64,000 nt of DNA from Variovorax ginsengisoli (GTDB lineage: Bacteria; Pseudomonadota; Gammaproteobacteria; Burkholderiales; Burkholderiaceae_C). This document shows positions 10,325 to 20,689 of this stretch, in pieces. The translations under genes were made by a program, and so were the position numbers. A model generated the notes under the pieces. That model was given only the letters and a program-made list of their open reading frames with translations. It was not told where the DNA came from and made no database searches. Positions within the stretch are counted from its first letter, which is position 1; each line of letters begins with the position of its first letter. The stretch spans positions 1-64,000 of the forward strand of contig NZ_JAUSRO010000006.1 of the NCBI RefSeq assembly GCF_030811835.1, in the 5' to 3' direction.

Positions 10325-13300
10325 ATGAATGCTCCCACCGCGTTGACCGCGCTGTTGTCGCAGGCCGCAGAGCCCGCCCGACTGCGCGAAATTCCTTACA
10401 ACTACACCAGCTTCTCCGACCGCGAGATCGTCATTCGCCTGCTCGGCGAGCGTGGCTGGACTTTGCTCCAGTCGCTGCGCGACGAGCGCCGCACCGGCCG
10501 GTCGGCGCGCATGCTCTACGAAGTGCTGGGCGACATCTGGGTCGTCCAGCGCAATCCTTATCTGGTCGACGATTTGCTGGACAACCCGCGCCGCCGCGGT
10601 CAGCTGGTCGAAGCGCTGCATCACCGGTTGGCCGAGGTCGGCAAGCGCCGCACGCCAGATGTCGACGCGCAACGCGACGCGCTGGTGGGCGAGCTCGCTG
10701 GCCTGGTGTCGCAGGCCATCGTGACCTTCGACGGCATGTTCCGCGACGTTGCCGCGCTGCGCCGCAAGGCCACCCGCGCCTTCCGCCGGCTCACGGCCAA
10801 GGACAACATCAAGTTCGATGGGTTGTCACGCGTGTCGCACGTGACCGACGCCACCGACTGGCGCGTGGAATATCCCTTCGTCGTGCTGTGCCCCGACACC
10901 GAGGCCGAGATGGCGTTGCTGGTCAAGGGCTGCATCGAACTCGGACTGACCATCATCCCGCGTGGGGGCGGCACCGGCTACACCGGCGGCGCGATTCCGC
11001 TGACCTGGAACAGTGCGGTCATCAACACCGAGAAGCTGGAGGCAATGACCGAGGTCGAGCTGATGGCGCTGCCTGGCCTGGACCATCCGGTGCCGACCAT
11101 CTGGACCGAGGCCGGCGTGGTCACGCAGCGCGTGGCCGATGCGGCCGAGCGCGCAGGCTACGTCTTCGCGGTCGACCCGACCTCGGCCGAGGCTTCGTGC
11201 GTGGGCGGCAATGTCGCAATGAACGCGGGCGGCAAGAAGGCCGTGCTGTGGGGCACGGCGCTCGACAACCTGGCTTCCTGGCGCATGGTGACGCCGCAGG
11301 CCGAGTGGCTGGAAGTGACCCGCGTGGGCCACAACCTGGGCAAGATTCACGACGTCGAGAGCGCCGTGTTCGACCTGCAGTACTTCGCCGCCGACGGGAA
11401 GACGAAGCTGCGCAGCGAACGCCTGGAGATCGCCGGCAGGACCTTCCGCAAGGAAGGTCTCGGCAAGGACGTGACCGACAAGTTCCTCTCGGGCCTGCCG
11501 GGCATCCAGAAGGAAGGCTGCGACGGCCTGATCACCAGCTGCCGCTGGATCGTGCACAAGATGCCGGTGCACACGCGCACGGTGTGCCTCGAATTCTTCG
11601 GCAATGCCAAGGATGCGGTGCCCAGCATTGTCGAAATCAAGGATTTCATGTTCGCCGAGCAGAAACGCTCGGGTGTGTTGCTCGCGGGCCTGGAGCATCT
11701 GGACGACCGCTACCTCAAGGCTGTCGGCTACGCGACGAAGAGCAAGAAGCACGGCGGCCTGCCCAAGATGGTGCTGTTCGGTGACATCGCGGGCGACAAC
11801 GCCGACGACGTGGCGCGTGCTACCTCCGAAGTGGTACGCATCGCCAATTCGCGCAGCGGCGAAGGCTTCGTCGCCATCAGCCCCGAGGCGCGCAAGAAGT
11901 TCTGGCTCGACCGCAAGCGCACGGCGGCCATCAGCCGCCACACCAACGCCTTCAAGATCAACGAAGACGTGGTGATCCCGCTGCCGCGGATGGCCGAGTA
12001 CACCGACGGCATCGAGCGCATCAACATCGAGCTGTCGCTGCAGAACAAGATCGCGCTGGCCGATGCATTGGAAGACTTCTTCGCGCACGGCAACCTGCCG
12101 CTGGGCAAGACCGACGATGCGAACGACCTTCCGGCGGTCGATCTGCTGGAAGACCGCGTGGCCCAGGCGCTGGCCCTGGTTCAGGAGACGCGTGACCTCT
12201 GGCGCGGCTGGTTGCAGGACGTCGACGCGCTCTTCCCGCAACTGCAGGACCATTCGCTGCGCGCGAGCTGGAAGACGCAGCTGCGCGCGCCGCTGCAGCA
12301 GATTTTCACCGGCGCCGAATTCGCGCCCATCCTGGCCGAATGCACGGCCATCCACCAGCGCGTGCTCAAGGGCCGCGTATGGGTCGCGCTGCACATGCAT
12401 GCGGGCGACGGCAACGTGCACACCAACCTGCCAGTCAACAGCGACAACTACGAGATGCTGCAGACCGCGCATGCGGCGGTGGTGCGCATCATGGCGCTGG
12501 CGCGTTCGCTCGACGGCGTGATCTCGGGCGAGCACGGCATCGGCATCACCAAGCTGGAGTTCCTGAGCGATGAGGAACTGCAGCCCTTCACCGACTACAA
12601 GCACCGCGTCGATCCGGAAGGCCGCTTCAACAAGGGCAAGCTGCTGCGCGGTGGCACCGGCGCGGCCCACGGCCTGCAGGCCGACCTGACCAACGCGTAC
12701 ACGCCGAGCTTCGGCCTGATGGGCCACGAGTCGCTGATCATGCAGCAGAGCGACATCGGCGCCATCGCCGATTCGGTCAAGGACTGCCTGCGCTGCGGCA
12801 AGTGCAAGCCAGTGTGCGCCACGCACGTGCCGCGGGCCAACCTGCTCTACAGCCCGCGCAACAAGATCCTCGCGACCTCGCTGCTGGTGGAGGCCTTCCT
12901 CTACGAAGAGCAGACGCGCCGCGGCATCAGCCTCAAGCACTGGGAGGAGTTCGAGGACGTGGCCGACCATTGCACCGTCTGCCACAAGTGCCTGTCGCCG
13001 TGCCCGGTGAAGATCGACTTCGGCGACGTGTCGATGAACATGCGCAACCTGCTGCGCAAGATGGGGCAGAAGAGCTTCCGTCCCGGCAATGCTGCGGCGA
13101 TGCTCTTCCTGAACGCCACCAACCCGTCGACCATCAAGGCGATGCGCGTGGGCATGGTCGGCATCGGCTTCAAGGCGCAGCGCCTGGCCAACGACCTGCT
13201 GCGCGGCCTGGCGAAGAAGCAGACGGCACTGCCGCCGGCCACGCTGGGGCCGGCGCCGCTGAAAGAGCAGGTCATCCACTTCATCAACAAGAAGATGCCG

Positions 13301-14227
13301 GGCGGCCTGCCCAAGCAGACGGCACGCGCGCTGCTCGATATCGAGGATGCCGATTACGTGCCGATCATCCGCAACCCGAAGGCAACGACATCGGAGACGG
13401 AAGCGGTCTTCTACTTCCCGGGGTGCGGTTCCGAGCGCCTGTTCTCGCAGGTCGGCCTGGCCACGCAGGCCATGCTCTGGCATGCGGGCGTGCAGACGGT
13501 GCTGCCGCCGGGTTACCTGTGCTGCGGCTACCCGCAGCGCGGCAGCGGCCAGTTCGACAAGGCCGAGAAGATGATCACCGACAACCGCGTGCTCTTCCAC
13601 CGCGTGGCGAACACGCTCAACTACCTGGACATCAAGACCGTGGTGGTGAGCTGTGGTACTTGCTACGACCAGCTGCAGGGTTATCAGTTCGACAAGATCT
13701 TCCCGGGCTGCCGGATCATCGACATCCACGAGTACCTGCTCGAGAAGGGCATTACTTTGGCGAATTCGACGGACGGGGCAGGCGGTGGCGGCTACCTTTA
13801 CCACGACCCGTGTCACAGCCCGATGAAGCTGCAGGACCCGATGAAGACGGTGAAGGCGCTGGTCGGAAATTCGGCCGGTGACAACGTGCTCAAGAACGAC
13901 CGTTGCTGCGGCGAGTCCGGCACCCTGGGCGTGACGCGTCCCGACATCTCGACGCAGATTCGTTTCCGCAAGGAAGAGGAGCTGAAGAAGGGCGAAGCGG
14001 TGCTGCGCGAATCCGGCAAGATCGAGGCGAAGGGCAACGTCAAGATCCTGACGAGCTGCCCAAGCTGCCTGCAGGGCCTCTCGCGCTACGGCAACGATCT
14101 GAACAACGGCTTGCTCGAAGCCGACTACATCGTGGTGGAGATGGCCAACCAGATCCTGGGCGACCAGTGGCTGCCCGAGTACGTGGCTGCGGCCAACCAG
14201 GGCGGTATCGAGCGGGTGCTGGTGTGA
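10325..14227 (+). CDS. Giant FAD/Fe-S oxidoreductase (DUF3683, GlcD-like and GlcF-like fusion)
   Basis: About 1300 residues, fusing parts that are separate in glycolate or D-lactate dehydrogenases. An N-terminal DUF3683 segment ([23 protein letters not shown]) is followed by an FAD-binding type 4 domain with [12 protein letters not shown] near residue 208, a flavin-oxidase C-terminal domain with [12 protein letters not shown], two 4Fe-4S clusters ([11 protein letters not shown] near 820, [13 protein letters not shown] near 882), and a heterodisulphide-reductase-like part with CCG motifs (PGCGSERLF near 1032, LCCGYPQRG near 1064, CCGESG near 1193). It probably oxidises a 2-hydroxy acid and passes electrons to quinone; the substrate is unknown. 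The downstream HIT gene overlaps its stop, and ubiquinone genes follow. Confidence 0.9.
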   Translation: MNAPTALTALLSQAAEPARLREIPYNYTSFSDREIVIRLLGERGWTLLQSLRDERRTGRSARMLYEVLGDIWVVQRNPYLVDDLLDNPRRRGQLVEALHHRLAEVGKRRTPDVDAQRDALVGELAGLVSQAIVTFDGMFRDVAALRRKATRAFRRLTAKDNIKFDGLSRVSHVTDATDWRVEYPFVVLCPDTEAEMALLVKGCIELGLTIIPRGGGTGYTGGAIPLTWNSAVINTEKLEAMTEVELMALPGLDHPVPTIWTEAGVVTQRVADAAERAGYVFAVDPTSAEASCVGGNVAMNAGGKKAVLWGTALDNLASWRMVTPQAEWLEVTRVGHNLGKIHDVESAVFDLQYFAADGKTKLRSERLEIAGRTFRKEGLGKDVTDKFLSGLPGIQKEGCDGLITSCRWIVHKMPVHTRTVCLEFFGNAKDAVPSIVEIKDFMFAEQKRSGVLLAGLEHLDDRYLKAVGYATKSKKHGGLPKMVLFGDIAGDNADDVARATSEVVRIANSRSGEGFVAISPEARKKFWLDRKRTAAISRHTNAFKINEDVVIPLPRMAEYTDGIERINIELSLQNKIALADALEDFFAHGNLPLGKTDDANDLPAVDLLEDRVAQALALVQETRDLWRGWLQDVDALFPQLQDHSLRASWKTQLRAPLQQIFTGAEFAPILAECTAIHQRVLKGRVWVALHMHAGDGNVHTNLPVNSDNYEMLQTAHAAVVRIMALARSLDGVISGEHGIGITKLEFLSDEELQPFTDYKHRVDPEGRFNKGKLLRGGTGAAHGLQADLTNAYTPSFGLMGHESLIMQQSDIGAIADSVKDCLRCGKCKPVCATHVPRANLLYSPRNKILATSLLVEAFLYEEQTRRGISLKHWEEFEDVADHCTVCHKCLSPCPVKIDFGDVSMNMRNLLRKMGQKSFRPGNAAAMLFLNATNPSTIKAMRVGMVGIGFKAQRLANDLLRGLAKKQTALPPATLGPAPLKEQVIHFINKKMPGGLPKQTARALLDIEDADYVPIIRNPKATTSETEAVFYFPGCGSERLFSQVGLATQAMLWHAGVQTVLPPGYLCCGYPQRGSGQFDKAEKMITDNRVLFHRVANTLNYLDIKTVVVSCGTCYDQLQGYQFDKIFPGCRIIDIHEYLLEKGITLANSTDGAGGGGYLYHDPCHSPMKLQDPMKTVKALVGNSAGDNVLKNDRCCGESGTLGVTRPDISTQIRFRKEEELKKGEAVLRESGKIEAKGNVKILTSCPSCLQGLSRYGNDLNNGLLEADYIVVEMANQILGDQWLPEYVAAANQGGIERVLV

Positions 14228-14664
14228 CGGCGGCGGCCTGCGTCCTTTGCGATACGCCGGGCGGACGCCTGGTGTTCGAGGCGCCGGAGTACCGGGTCGT
14301 CCATGCGGACGAAGCGGGTTTTCCAGCGTTCTACCGGGTGGTCTGGCGCGCGCATGCGGCTGAATTCACCGACCTGTCGCACGCGCAGCGAGGGCGTTGC
14401 ATGGACGCCGTCGCCGTCGTCGAGCAGTGCCTGCGCGCCCATTTGTCGCCCGACAAGATCAACTTGGCGGCACTTGGCAATGCGGTGCCGCACCTGCACT
14501 GGCACGTGATCGCGCGCTTCGCGACGGACAGCCATTTCCCGGGCTCCGTGTGGGCCGCGGCCGTGCGCGAACGCGGGGCGGCGCAGGAACTGGCCATTGC
14601 AGGCAAACTGCCTGCACTCGAACACGACATCGTCCAGCAACTGCTGGCACTCAGGAGTCATTGA
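14224..14664 (+). CDS. HIT-family hydrolase
   Basis: 146-residue protein with the histidine-triad motif HLHWHV near residue 91-96, the active site of nucleotide hydrolases/transferases that act on AMP-lysine, AMP-NH2 or dinucleotide polyphosphates. The N-terminus has a CVLC pair typical of many HIT proteins. Translation starts at GTG 14224, overlapping the stop of the dehydrogenase gene by 4 bases, and its own stop overlaps the next ATG (TGATG), so all three genes are translationally coupled. Its real substrate is unknown. Confidence 0.9.
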   Translation: MTAAACVLCDTPGGRLVFEAPEYRVVHADEAGFPAFYRVVWRAHAAEFTDLSHAQRGRCMDAVAVVEQCLRAHLSPDKINLAALGNAVPHLHWHVIARFATDSHFPGSVWAAAVRERGAAQELAIAGKLPALEHDIVQQLLALRSH

Positions 14665-15077
14665 TGGCAGGTCTGCAGGCTGGCGCGCCGACGCCCCAAT
14701 CGATCACCGTGCACGGGCAGTCGCGCGTGCTGGAGGTCGGTTTTTCCGATGGTGCGGTTTTTCGCATTCCCTTCGAACTGATGCGCATCTACTCGCCCTC
14801 CGCCGAGGTGCAGGGCCACGGCCCGGGCCAGGAGGTGCTGCAGACGGGCAAGCGCGAGGTGGGCCTGGCTGACCTGGAGTCGGTTGGCAACTATGCCGTC
14901 AAGCCCGTTTTCACGGACGGCCACGACACCGGCATCTTCTCGTGGGACCTGCTCTACGAACTCGGCGCCAAGCAGTCCGAACTGTGGGCTGAGTACGAAC
15001 GCCGCCTTGCTGCTGCGGGTGTCGACCGCGATGCGCCCATGGCCGAAAAGGGCGGCCACGCCTGCGCCAGCCATTGA
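14664..15077 (+). CDS. DUF971 protein (gamma-butyrobetaine hydroxylase N-terminal-like)
   Basis: 137-residue protein with the DUF971 signature: HGQSRVLEVGFSDGAVFRIP, ELMRIYSPSAEVQGHGPGQ and VGNYAVKPVFTDGHDTGIFSWDLLYELG. This fold is also the N-terminal domain of gamma-butyrobetaine dioxygenase, and stand-alone members have been tied to iron-sulphur assembly in some bacteria; I cannot tell which applies here. The ATG overlaps the HIT stop by one base. Its place between an Fe-S dehydrogenase and ubiE would fit an Fe-S or quinone role, but this is inference. Confidence 0.88.
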   Translation: MAGLQAGAPTPQSITVHGQSRVLEVGFSDGAVFRIPFELMRIYSPSAEVQGHGPGQEVLQTGKREVGLADLESVGNYAVKPVFTDGHDTGIFSWDLLYELGAKQSELWAEYERRLAAAGVDRDAPMAEKGGHACASH

Positions 15078-15088
15078 TCCTTGCCTTC

Positions 15089-15147
15089 GGGCGTGCAATG
15101 TCCGCCGTGATCGCGGGGTCGTCGGCTTGATGTCGGGCTGCACGCCC
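15089..15147. repeat. Inverted repeat before ubiE
   Basis: GGGCGTGCA at 15089-15097 and TGCACGCCC at 15139-15147 are a perfect 9-bp inverted repeat enclosing 41 bases. The second arm abuts TAACAT, a -10-like hexamer ending 7 bases before the ubiE ATG. It could be an operator or the end structure of the DUF971 transcript. Confidence 0.45.
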
Positions 15148-15160
15148 TAACATCGGGGGC

Positions 15161-15892
15161 ATGAGCACCACCCATTTCGGCTTCGAAAAAGTCGACGAAA
15201 ACGACAAGGCGCGCCGCGTGCGCGGCGTGTTCGACTCCGTCGCCACCCGTTACGACCTCATGAACGACCTCATGTCGTTGGGGTTGCACCGCGCCTGGAA
15301 GGCGTACACCGTCATGGTGGCCAACGTGGGCGAGGGCTCGCGTGTGCTGGACATTGCCGGCGGTACAGGCGACCTTGCACTGGCCTTCTCCAAGAAGGTG
15401 GGCGCCACGGGGCAGGTGGTTCATACCGACATCAATGCCGCCATGCTGAGCACGGGCCGCGACCGGCTGCTCGATGCGGGCGTCTCGCTGCCTACGATGG
15501 TGTGCGACGCCGAGAAGCTGCCCTTTGCCGACAACCATTTCGACGTGGTCACGGTGGCCTTCGGCCTGCGCAACATGACGCACAAGGACGTGGCGCTCAA
15601 GGAAATGAACCGCGTGCTCAAGCCCAACGGCAAGCTGCTCGTGCTCGAATTTTCCAAGGTAGCCAAGCCGCTGGCCAAGGCCTACGACTGGTATTCGTTC
15701 AGCGTGCTGCCTCGCCTGGGCAAGCTGGTGGCGGGCGACGACGCGAGCTATCGCTACCTGGCCGAATCCATCCGCATGCATCCGTCCCAGGACGAACTGA
15801 AATCCCTCATGAAAGAGGGCGGTTTCGGCCATGTGGACTATCACAACATGTCGGGGGGCGTGGTCGCCCTGCATGTTGGAATCAAGTGTTGA
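15161..15892 (+). CDS. ubiE: Ubiquinone/menaquinone C-methyltransferase UbiE
   Basis: 243-residue SAM-dependent methyltransferase that adds the C-methyl group to the polyprenyl-benzoquinol ring. The signature block is complete: [22 protein letters not shown] near residues 20-40, SAM-binding [12 protein letters not shown] near 63-74, and the family-specific [14 protein letters not shown] and ILEFS-like [11 protein letters not shown]. The ATG is the only sensible start, with just a G-run close upstream and a -10-like TAACAT at 15148-15153, so the message may have almost no leader. With ubiJ and ubiB downstream it belongs to the aerobic quinone pathway. Confidence 0.96.
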   Translation: MSTTHFGFEKVDENDKARRVRGVFDSVATRYDLMNDLMSLGLHRAWKAYTVMVANVGEGSRVLDIAGGTGDLALAFSKKVGATGQVVHTDINAAMLSTGRDRLLDAGVSLPTMVCDAEKLPFADNHFDVVTVAFGLRNMTHKDVALKEMNRVLKPNGKLLVLEFSKVAKPLAKAYDWYSFSVLPRLGKLVAGDDASYRYLAESIRMHPSQDELKSLMKEGGFGHVDYHNMSGGVVALHVGIKC

Positions 15893-15921
15893 ACCCGAGT
15901 TTTTCTGGAAGAGGAGACACG

Positions 15922-16959
15922 ATGAAGAAGTTCTGGTCCGTGATTTTGGTGGGTGCGCTGGCGTTGGGAAGTCTGCAGGCAGAGGCCGCCCGTGTGGGCG
16001 GTGGCAAGTCTTTCGGTCGCCAGTCGTCCAACGTGACACAGCGGCAGGCCACGCCGCCGGCAGCCACGCCCGGTGCGCCCGCGCAGAATGCCAACGCTGC
16101 GGCTCAGCGTCCAGGCACGCCGCCGGCTGCGGCGGCCGCGCCCAAGCGTCCGTGGGGTGCGATGCTGGGCGGTCTGGCGGCCGGTCTCGGCCTCGCCTGG
16201 CTGGCGCATTCGCTCGGCCTGGGCGCCGGGTTCGCCAACATTCTGCTGATTGGCTTGCTGATCGCTGCCGGTTTCATGGCCTGGCGCTTCTTTTCGGCAC
16301 GTTCGCGCGCTGGCCGCGCCGGCAATGGTGGGCGTGATGGCAACCTGGCCTTCCAGGGTGCTGGCAACGCGCCGATGCCGACGTCCTACAGCGCCGGCAA
16401 TGTCGGCAACGACGCCTCGGCCCGTCCGTGGGAACGCAATACCGCCTCTTTTGACGCCGAGCCCGCACACCAGCCCGAGCGCAGCGCCGGTGGTTCGTCG
16501 ATGGCCGGTGCCGCTGTGGCCGGCGGCGCCAGCATGATCGGTTCGGCCCTGGCCGGTTCGCAGTCGTGGGGCATTCCTGCCGGTTTCGACGTCGACGGTT
16601 TCCTGAACGCGGCCAAGCGCAACTTCGTGACGCTGCAGGACGCCTGGGATCGCGCCGACGTGACCATGCTGCGCTCGATGATGACCGACGAGATGGTCGG
16701 TGAGATCCAGACGCAGTTGGCCGATCGTGCCAGCCATACCGGTGGCCAGCCAAACAAGACCGATGTGGTCATGCTCGACGCGAAGCTGCTGGGCATCGAG
16801 GAACTTCCGGACGCCTATATGGCCAGCGTGGAGTTCTCCGGCATGATCCGTGAAGACGCATCAGCGGGCCCGAGCCCGTTCCGCGAAGTCTGGAACATGA
16901 CCAAGCCGCTCAGCGGTTCGAGCGGTTGGCTCGTGGCAGGCGTGCAAGCCTTGCAGTGA
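15922..16959 (+). CDS. Tim44-like domain membrane protein
   Basis: 345 residues. A signal-like hydrophobic start (residues 1-22) is followed by a Gln/Ala/Pro-rich stretch, one or two membrane helices at about 80-124 (LGGLAAGLGLAWLAHSLGLG, then NILLIGLLIAAGFMAWRFF), and a C-terminal Tim44-like domain from about 216 (FLNAAKRNFVTLQDAWDRAD, MLRSMMTDEMVGEIQTQL). In mitochondria this fold binds membranes and the import motor; the bacterial function is unknown. A GAGGAG ribosome site precedes the ATG. It sits between ubiE and ubiJ/ubiB, which suggests, without proving, a link to membrane-bound quinone synthesis. Confidence 0.88.
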   Translation: MKKFWSVILVGALALGSLQAEAARVGGGKSFGRQSSNVTQRQATPPAATPGAPAQNANAAAQRPGTPPAAAAAPKRPWGAMLGGLAAGLGLAWLAHSLGLGAGFANILLIGLLIAAGFMAWRFFSARSRAGRAGNGGRDGNLAFQGAGNAPMPTSYSAGNVGNDASARPWERNTASFDAEPAHQPERSAGGSSMAGAAVAGGASMIGSALAGSQSWGIPAGFDVDGFLNAAKRNFVTLQDAWDRADVTMLRSMMTDEMVGEIQTQLADRASHTGGQPNKTDVVMLDAKLLGIEELPDAYMASVEFSGMIREDASAGPSPFREVWNMTKPLSGSSGWLVAGVQALQ

Positions 16960-16967
16960 TGAGCACC

Positions 16968-16987
16968 GGATGGCCGCAAGGCCATCC
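16968..16987 (+). terminator. Hairpin after the Tim44-like gene
   Basis: GGATGGCC-GCAA-GGCCATCC is a perfect 8-bp stem with a GNRA tetraloop, 9 bases after the stop codon. Only TT follows, so it may stop transcription weakly or protect the 3' end. The ubiJ gene starts 20 bases later behind its own -10-like GATAAT (16996-17001). Confidence 0.5.
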
Positions 16988-17007
16988 TTAGGCGGGATAA
17001 TGGGGAC

Positions 17008-17574
17008 ATGGCCACACCATCGTCCCCATTTTCTTTTCTCGACGACCTCTTCAGCCGCGTCGGCAGTCGGCTCCAGCCGCCTGCCTGGGCTGTGCATGAA
17101 GTCCAGCATCGCGCGGTGCTGTTCCTCAACCATGTGCTGCAGCAGGAACCCGAGGCGCAGCAACGCCTGCTTCGCCAGAAGGGGCGCGTCGTCCAGTTCG
17201 AATGGCGTTTCGTCACGATGCGGCTGGTTGCCACGCCGGCCGGTCTGCTCGATCTGGCGCCTGAAGGCGCGGTGCCCGAACTCACGCTCACCGTCACCGA
17301 AACCTCGCCCTTGGGGCTGGCACGCTCCACCCTGCGCGGCGACAAACCCGCGGTGCGCATCGTCGGCGACGTGCAACTGGCCGCCGAGGTCAACTGGTTG
17401 GTGGACCACGTGCGATGGGACGTCGAGGATGACCTCGCACGCGTGATCGGTGACGTGCCCGCTCACACGATCGGCAATGGTGCGCGCCGCATGGCCGACG
17501 CGTTGCGCCGATTCGTCGGCGGCCGCGCTGCCGGCAGGAACGCTGGCGGCACCGGGTCCGCGGGCGTCGAATGA
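17008..17574 (+). CDS. ubiJ: Ubiquinone biosynthesis accessory factor UbiJ
   Basis: 188-residue protein with an SCP2-like lipid-binding fold in its first 110 residues ([19 protein letters not shown], then a beta-rich segment) and the helical tail [22 protein letters not shown] that marks UbiJ rather than a generic SCP2 protein. UbiJ works with UbiK to hold the hydrophobic intermediates of ubiquinone synthesis in a soluble complex. The stop overlaps the ubiB start by 4 bases (ATGA), as is usual for this pair. The Gly/Ala-rich last 20 residues are not conserved in the family as I know it. Confidence 0.92.
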   Translation: MATPSSPFSFLDDLFSRVGSRLQPPAWAVHEVQHRAVLFLNHVLQQEPEAQQRLLRQKGRVVQFEWRFVTMRLVATPAGLLDLAPEGAVPELTLTVTETSPLGLARSTLRGDKPAVRIVGDVQLAAEVNWLVDHVRWDVEDDLARVIGDVPAHTIGNGARRMADALRRFVGGRAAGRNAGGTGSAGVE

Positions 17575-19136
17575 GCCGGTTCTATCGCGGCATCTACATC
17601 GTCTGGATCGCATTGCGCTACGGGCTCGACGAGCTCGTACTGACCAGTTTCCAGAAACCGTGGCTGCGCGTGGTGGCGCGCGTCGTGTCGGTGGGCCGCA
17701 ACCTGGACGCGCCGCGCGGCCAGCGGTTGCGCGAGGCGCTCGAGCGGCTGGGTCCGATCTTCGTGAAGTTCGGCCAGGTGCTGTCGACCCGCCGCGACCT
17801 GCTGCCCCCGGACATCGCCGACGAGCTGGCTTTCCTGCAAGACCGGGTGCCGCCTTTCCCCTCTGCCGTGGCCGTGGCCACGATCGAGCGCGCATTCCGC
17901 CGTCCGCTGGCCGACATCTTCGTTCAGTTCGACGAGACACCGGTGGCGAGCGCGTCGATTGCCCAAGTCCACTTTGCCACCGTGCGCATGCGCGACGGCC
18001 AGGTGCGCGAGGCGGCCGTCAAGGTGCTGCGCCCGGGCATGCGCGGCGTCATGGAAAAAGACCTGGCGCTGATGGCCATGATGGCCGGCTGGGTCGACAG
18101 CCTGTCGACCGACGGCAAGCGCCTGAAACCCCGTGAGGTGGTGGCGGAATTCGACAAGTACCTGCACGACGAGCTGGACCTGGTGCGCGAGGCCGCCAAT
18201 GCCGCGCAGCTGCGTCGCAACATGGAAAAGCTGGAGAAGGTGCTGATCCCGGAGATGTTCTGGGACTTCTGCCATCCGGAAGTGATCGTGATGGAGCGCA
18301 TGAAGGGTGTGCCCATTGCCCAGCTCGAGCGTTTGCGAGCGGCGGGCGTCGACATTCCGACGCTGGCACGCGACGGCGTCACCATCTTTTTCACGCAGGT
18401 GTTTCGCGACGGTTTCTTCCATGCCGACATGCACCCGGGCAACATCCAGGTGAGTCTGGCGCCCGAGACCTTCGGGCGCTACATCTCGCTGGATTTCGGT
18501 ATCGTGGGCACGCTGACCGAGTCGGACAAGGAGTACCTCGCGCAGAACTTCGTCGCGTTCTTCCGGCGCGACTACAAGCGCGTGGCCGAGCTGCACCTGG
18601 AAAGCGGCTGGGTGCCCGTGGGCACCCGCATCGACGAGCTCGAGGCGGCGATCCGCACGGTCTGCGAGCCGTATTTCGATCGGCCGCTCAAGGAAATCTC
18701 GCTGGGCATGGTGCTGATGCGCCTGTTCCAGACGTCGCGCCGCTTCCACGTGGAGATCCAGCCGCAGCTGGTGCTTCTGCAAAAGACGCTGTTGAACATC
18801 GAAGGCCTGGGCCGGCAGCTCGATCCGGAACTCGACCTGTGGGCCACCGCCAAGCCGTTTCTCGAGAAATGGATGATCGACCAGGTGGGGCCGAAGCGGT
18901 TGTTCGCCCAGCTGCGCGCCGAGGCGCCGCGCTACGCCAAGTTGCTGCCGCAACTGCCGCGGCTGCTGCACGAGTTCCTGGAGCATCGGCCTGCCGACAA
19001 TCGGCGCGAACTGCTGGAGCTGCTGCGCGCGCAGAAGCGGCAGAACCGCGTACTGCAGGGTTTCGTCTACGGTGGCATGGGATTTGTATTGGGTCTGGCG
19101 GCGATGCTCGCGGGCATGCGCCTGAATCTTTTCTGA
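17571..19136 (+). CDS. ubiB: Ubiquinone biosynthesis protein kinase-like UbiB
   Basis: 521-residue membrane-anchored atypical kinase/ATPase of the ABC1/ADCK/UbiB family needed for ubiquinone synthesis, probably for extracting lipid intermediates. The hallmark KxGQ motif appears as [14 protein letters not shown] near residue 64, the Ala-rich loop as ASASIAQVH near 126, the lysine in AAVKVLRPG, the catalytic HADMHPGN and metal-binding DFGIVG. The C-terminus has the hydrophobic helix pair that anchors it ([19 protein letters not shown]). It overlaps ubiJ, and the AAGGAG for the next gene begins in its stop region, so the three are likely cotranscribed. Confidence 0.96.
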   Translation: MSRFYRGIYIVWIALRYGLDELVLTSFQKPWLRVVARVVSVGRNLDAPRGQRLREALERLGPIFVKFGQVLSTRRDLLPPDIADELAFLQDRVPPFPSAVAVATIERAFRRPLADIFVQFDETPVASASIAQVHFATVRMRDGQVREAAVKVLRPGMRGVMEKDLALMAMMAGWVDSLSTDGKRLKPREVVAEFDKYLHDELDLVREAANAAQLRRNMEKLEKVLIPEMFWDFCHPEVIVMERMKGVPIAQLERLRAAGVDIPTLARDGVTIFFTQVFRDGFFHADMHPGNIQVSLAPETFGRYISLDFGIVGTLTESDKEYLAQNFVAFFRRDYKRVAELHLESGWVPVGTRIDELEAAIRTVCEPYFDRPLKEISLGMVLMRLFQTSRRFHVEIQPQLVLLQKTLLNIEGLGRQLDPELDLWATAKPFLEKWMIDQVGPKRLFAQLRAEAPRYAKLLPQLPRLLHEFLEHRPADNRRELLELLRAQKRQNRVLQGFVYGGMGFVLGLAAMLAGMRLNLF

Positions 19137-19149
19137 AGGAGATCCCGCC

Positions 19150-20592
19150 GTGCTGCTGACCCTGGTCGTCGTCTATCTGCTGGCCACGATTGCCATTGGC
19201 CTCGTTGCGGCCAGGCGCGTGAAGAACACCACCGACTTCGCCATCGCCGGGCGGCACCTGCCGCTTTTCATGATCGTCACGACGACCTTCGCGACCTGGT
19301 TCGGCTCCGAAACGGTGCTGGGCATTCCCGCCAAGTTCATCGAAGGGGGGCTCCACGGCGTCATCGAAGACCCCTTTGGTGCAGGCACCTGCCTGATCCT
19401 GGTCGGTCTCTTCTTTGCGGGCAAGCTCTACCGCATGACGCTGCTGACCATCAGCGACTACTACCGCGAACGCTATGGCCGTACGGTCGAAGTGGCGTGC
19501 TCCCTGATCATCATGCTGAGCTACCTGGGCTGGGTGTCGGCGCAGGTGACAGCGCTGGGGCTGGTGTTCAACGTGCTGTCGGCCGGCGCGATCAGCATTC
19601 CGGCAGGCATGGTGATCGGCGTGGTCTCGATCCTGGCGTACACGCTCTTCGGCGGCATGTGGTCGGTCGCGGTGACCGATTTCATCCAGATGATCATCCT
19701 CGTGCTGGGCCTGGCGGTGATTGCCATGTTCGCGGGTCGGATGGCTGGCGGCGCCGACAGGGTGGTCGCTTTCGCGGTGAGCAAGGATCTGTTCAAGTTC
19801 TGGCCCGAACCGAGCTGGCATGACATCGTGTTCTTCTTCGCGGCCGCCATCACGATGATGCTCGGCTCGATTCCGCAGCAGGACGTGTTCCAGCGGGTCA
19901 TGTCCGCCAACAGCGTGAAGGCCGCCACGCGCGGCCCGGTCATTGGCGGCGTCGCCTACATCCTGTTCGCCTTCGTGCCCATGTTCCTGGTGGCCAGCGC
20001 CTTGCTCATCATGCCGGAGCAGACGGCAGCGCTGCTCAAGGAAGACCCACAGAAAGTGCTCCCGACGCTGGTGCTCGAACGCATGCCATTCGTGATGCAG
20101 GTGCTGTTCTTCGGCGCACTGCTGTCGGCCATCAAGTCGACGGCATCGGCCACGTTGCTGGCGCCGAGTGTCACCTTCACCGAAAACATCTGGCGCCAGT
20201 TCCGCCCGGCGGGCACCGACCGTGAAAACCTGCGCACCATGCGCGTCACCACGCTGGTGTTCAGCGCCGCTGTGCTGGCCTACTCGATCCGCATGCAGGG
20301 CACGCCGATCTACGAGCTGGTGTCGGGTGCCTACCAGGTGCCGCTGGTCGGTGCCTTCGTGCCGCTGGTCTGCGGGCTCTACTGGCAGCGCGCCAGCACG
20401 CAGGGTGCCGTGGCGTCGGTGGTCTGCGGCATCGGCGTGTGGCTGCTGTTCCTGGGGATGCCGTGGGGCGAGCAGTTCCCGGCACAACTCGCGGGTGTGC
20501 TGGCGTCCTTTGCCGGCATGGCGATTGGATCGCTGACGCCGCAATGGGTGCCCAACACGCGCACGCCGCACCGCCCACTGGCTGTGGACTGA
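19150..20592 (+). CDS. Sodium:solute symporter (SSS family)
   Basis: 480-residue polytopic carrier with about 13 membrane helices and the family pattern near the start (TTDFAIAGRHLPLFMIVTTTFATWFGSETVLG) and in the middle (ISDYYRERYGRTVEVACS, SLIIMLSYLGWVSAQ). Members import sugars, proline, pantothenate, carboxylates or osmolytes with sodium; the substrate here cannot be assigned. The start is a GTG with AAGGAG 8 bases upstream and the gene follows ubiB by 13 bases, so it is probably in the same transcript although it has no known part in quinone synthesis. Confidence 0.92.
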   Translation: MLLTLVVVYLLATIAIGLVAARRVKNTTDFAIAGRHLPLFMIVTTTFATWFGSETVLGIPAKFIEGGLHGVIEDPFGAGTCLILVGLFFAGKLYRMTLLTISDYYRERYGRTVEVACSLIIMLSYLGWVSAQVTALGLVFNVLSAGAISIPAGMVIGVVSILAYTLFGGMWSVAVTDFIQMIILVLGLAVIAMFAGRMAGGADRVVAFAVSKDLFKFWPEPSWHDIVFFFAAAITMMLGSIPQQDVFQRVMSANSVKAATRGPVIGGVAYILFAFVPMFLVASALLIMPEQTAALLKEDPQKVLPTLVLERMPFVMQVLFFGALLSAIKSTASATLLAPSVTFTENIWRQFRPAGTDRENLRTMRVTTLVFSAAVLAYSIRMQGTPIYELVSGAYQVPLVGAFVPLVCGLYWQRASTQGAVASVVCGIGVWLLFLGMPWGEQFPAQLAGVLASFAGMAIGSLTPQWVPNTRTPHRPLAVD

Positions 20593-20632
20593 GCGTGCCG
20601 GACTGGCGGGCGGGGCGAGCGGTCCGGGCCGC

Positions 20633-20638
20633 TATAAT
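20633..20638 (+). promoter_or_regulatory. -10-like TATAAT before the FmdB/DUF502/aspS genes
   Basis: A consensus TATAAT in GC-rich DNA, 52 bases before the FmdB-type gene start and after the symporter gene. No good -35 hexamer lies 16-18 bases upstream. It probably marks the start of the FmdB-DUF502-aspS transcript. Confidence 0.4.
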
Positions 20639-20689
20639 TGAGGGCTTTGCGAGCGGCAGCTGCGTCGCTCTTTTCTGTCCCCAACTTCC

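Noticed and set aside
10826..13816. A 996-codon open frame on the minus strand opposite the DUF3683 gene
   Set aside because: It mirrors the high-GC coding pattern of the real gene, is rich in Arg/His/Ala/Val without any recognisable motif, and has no ribosome site.
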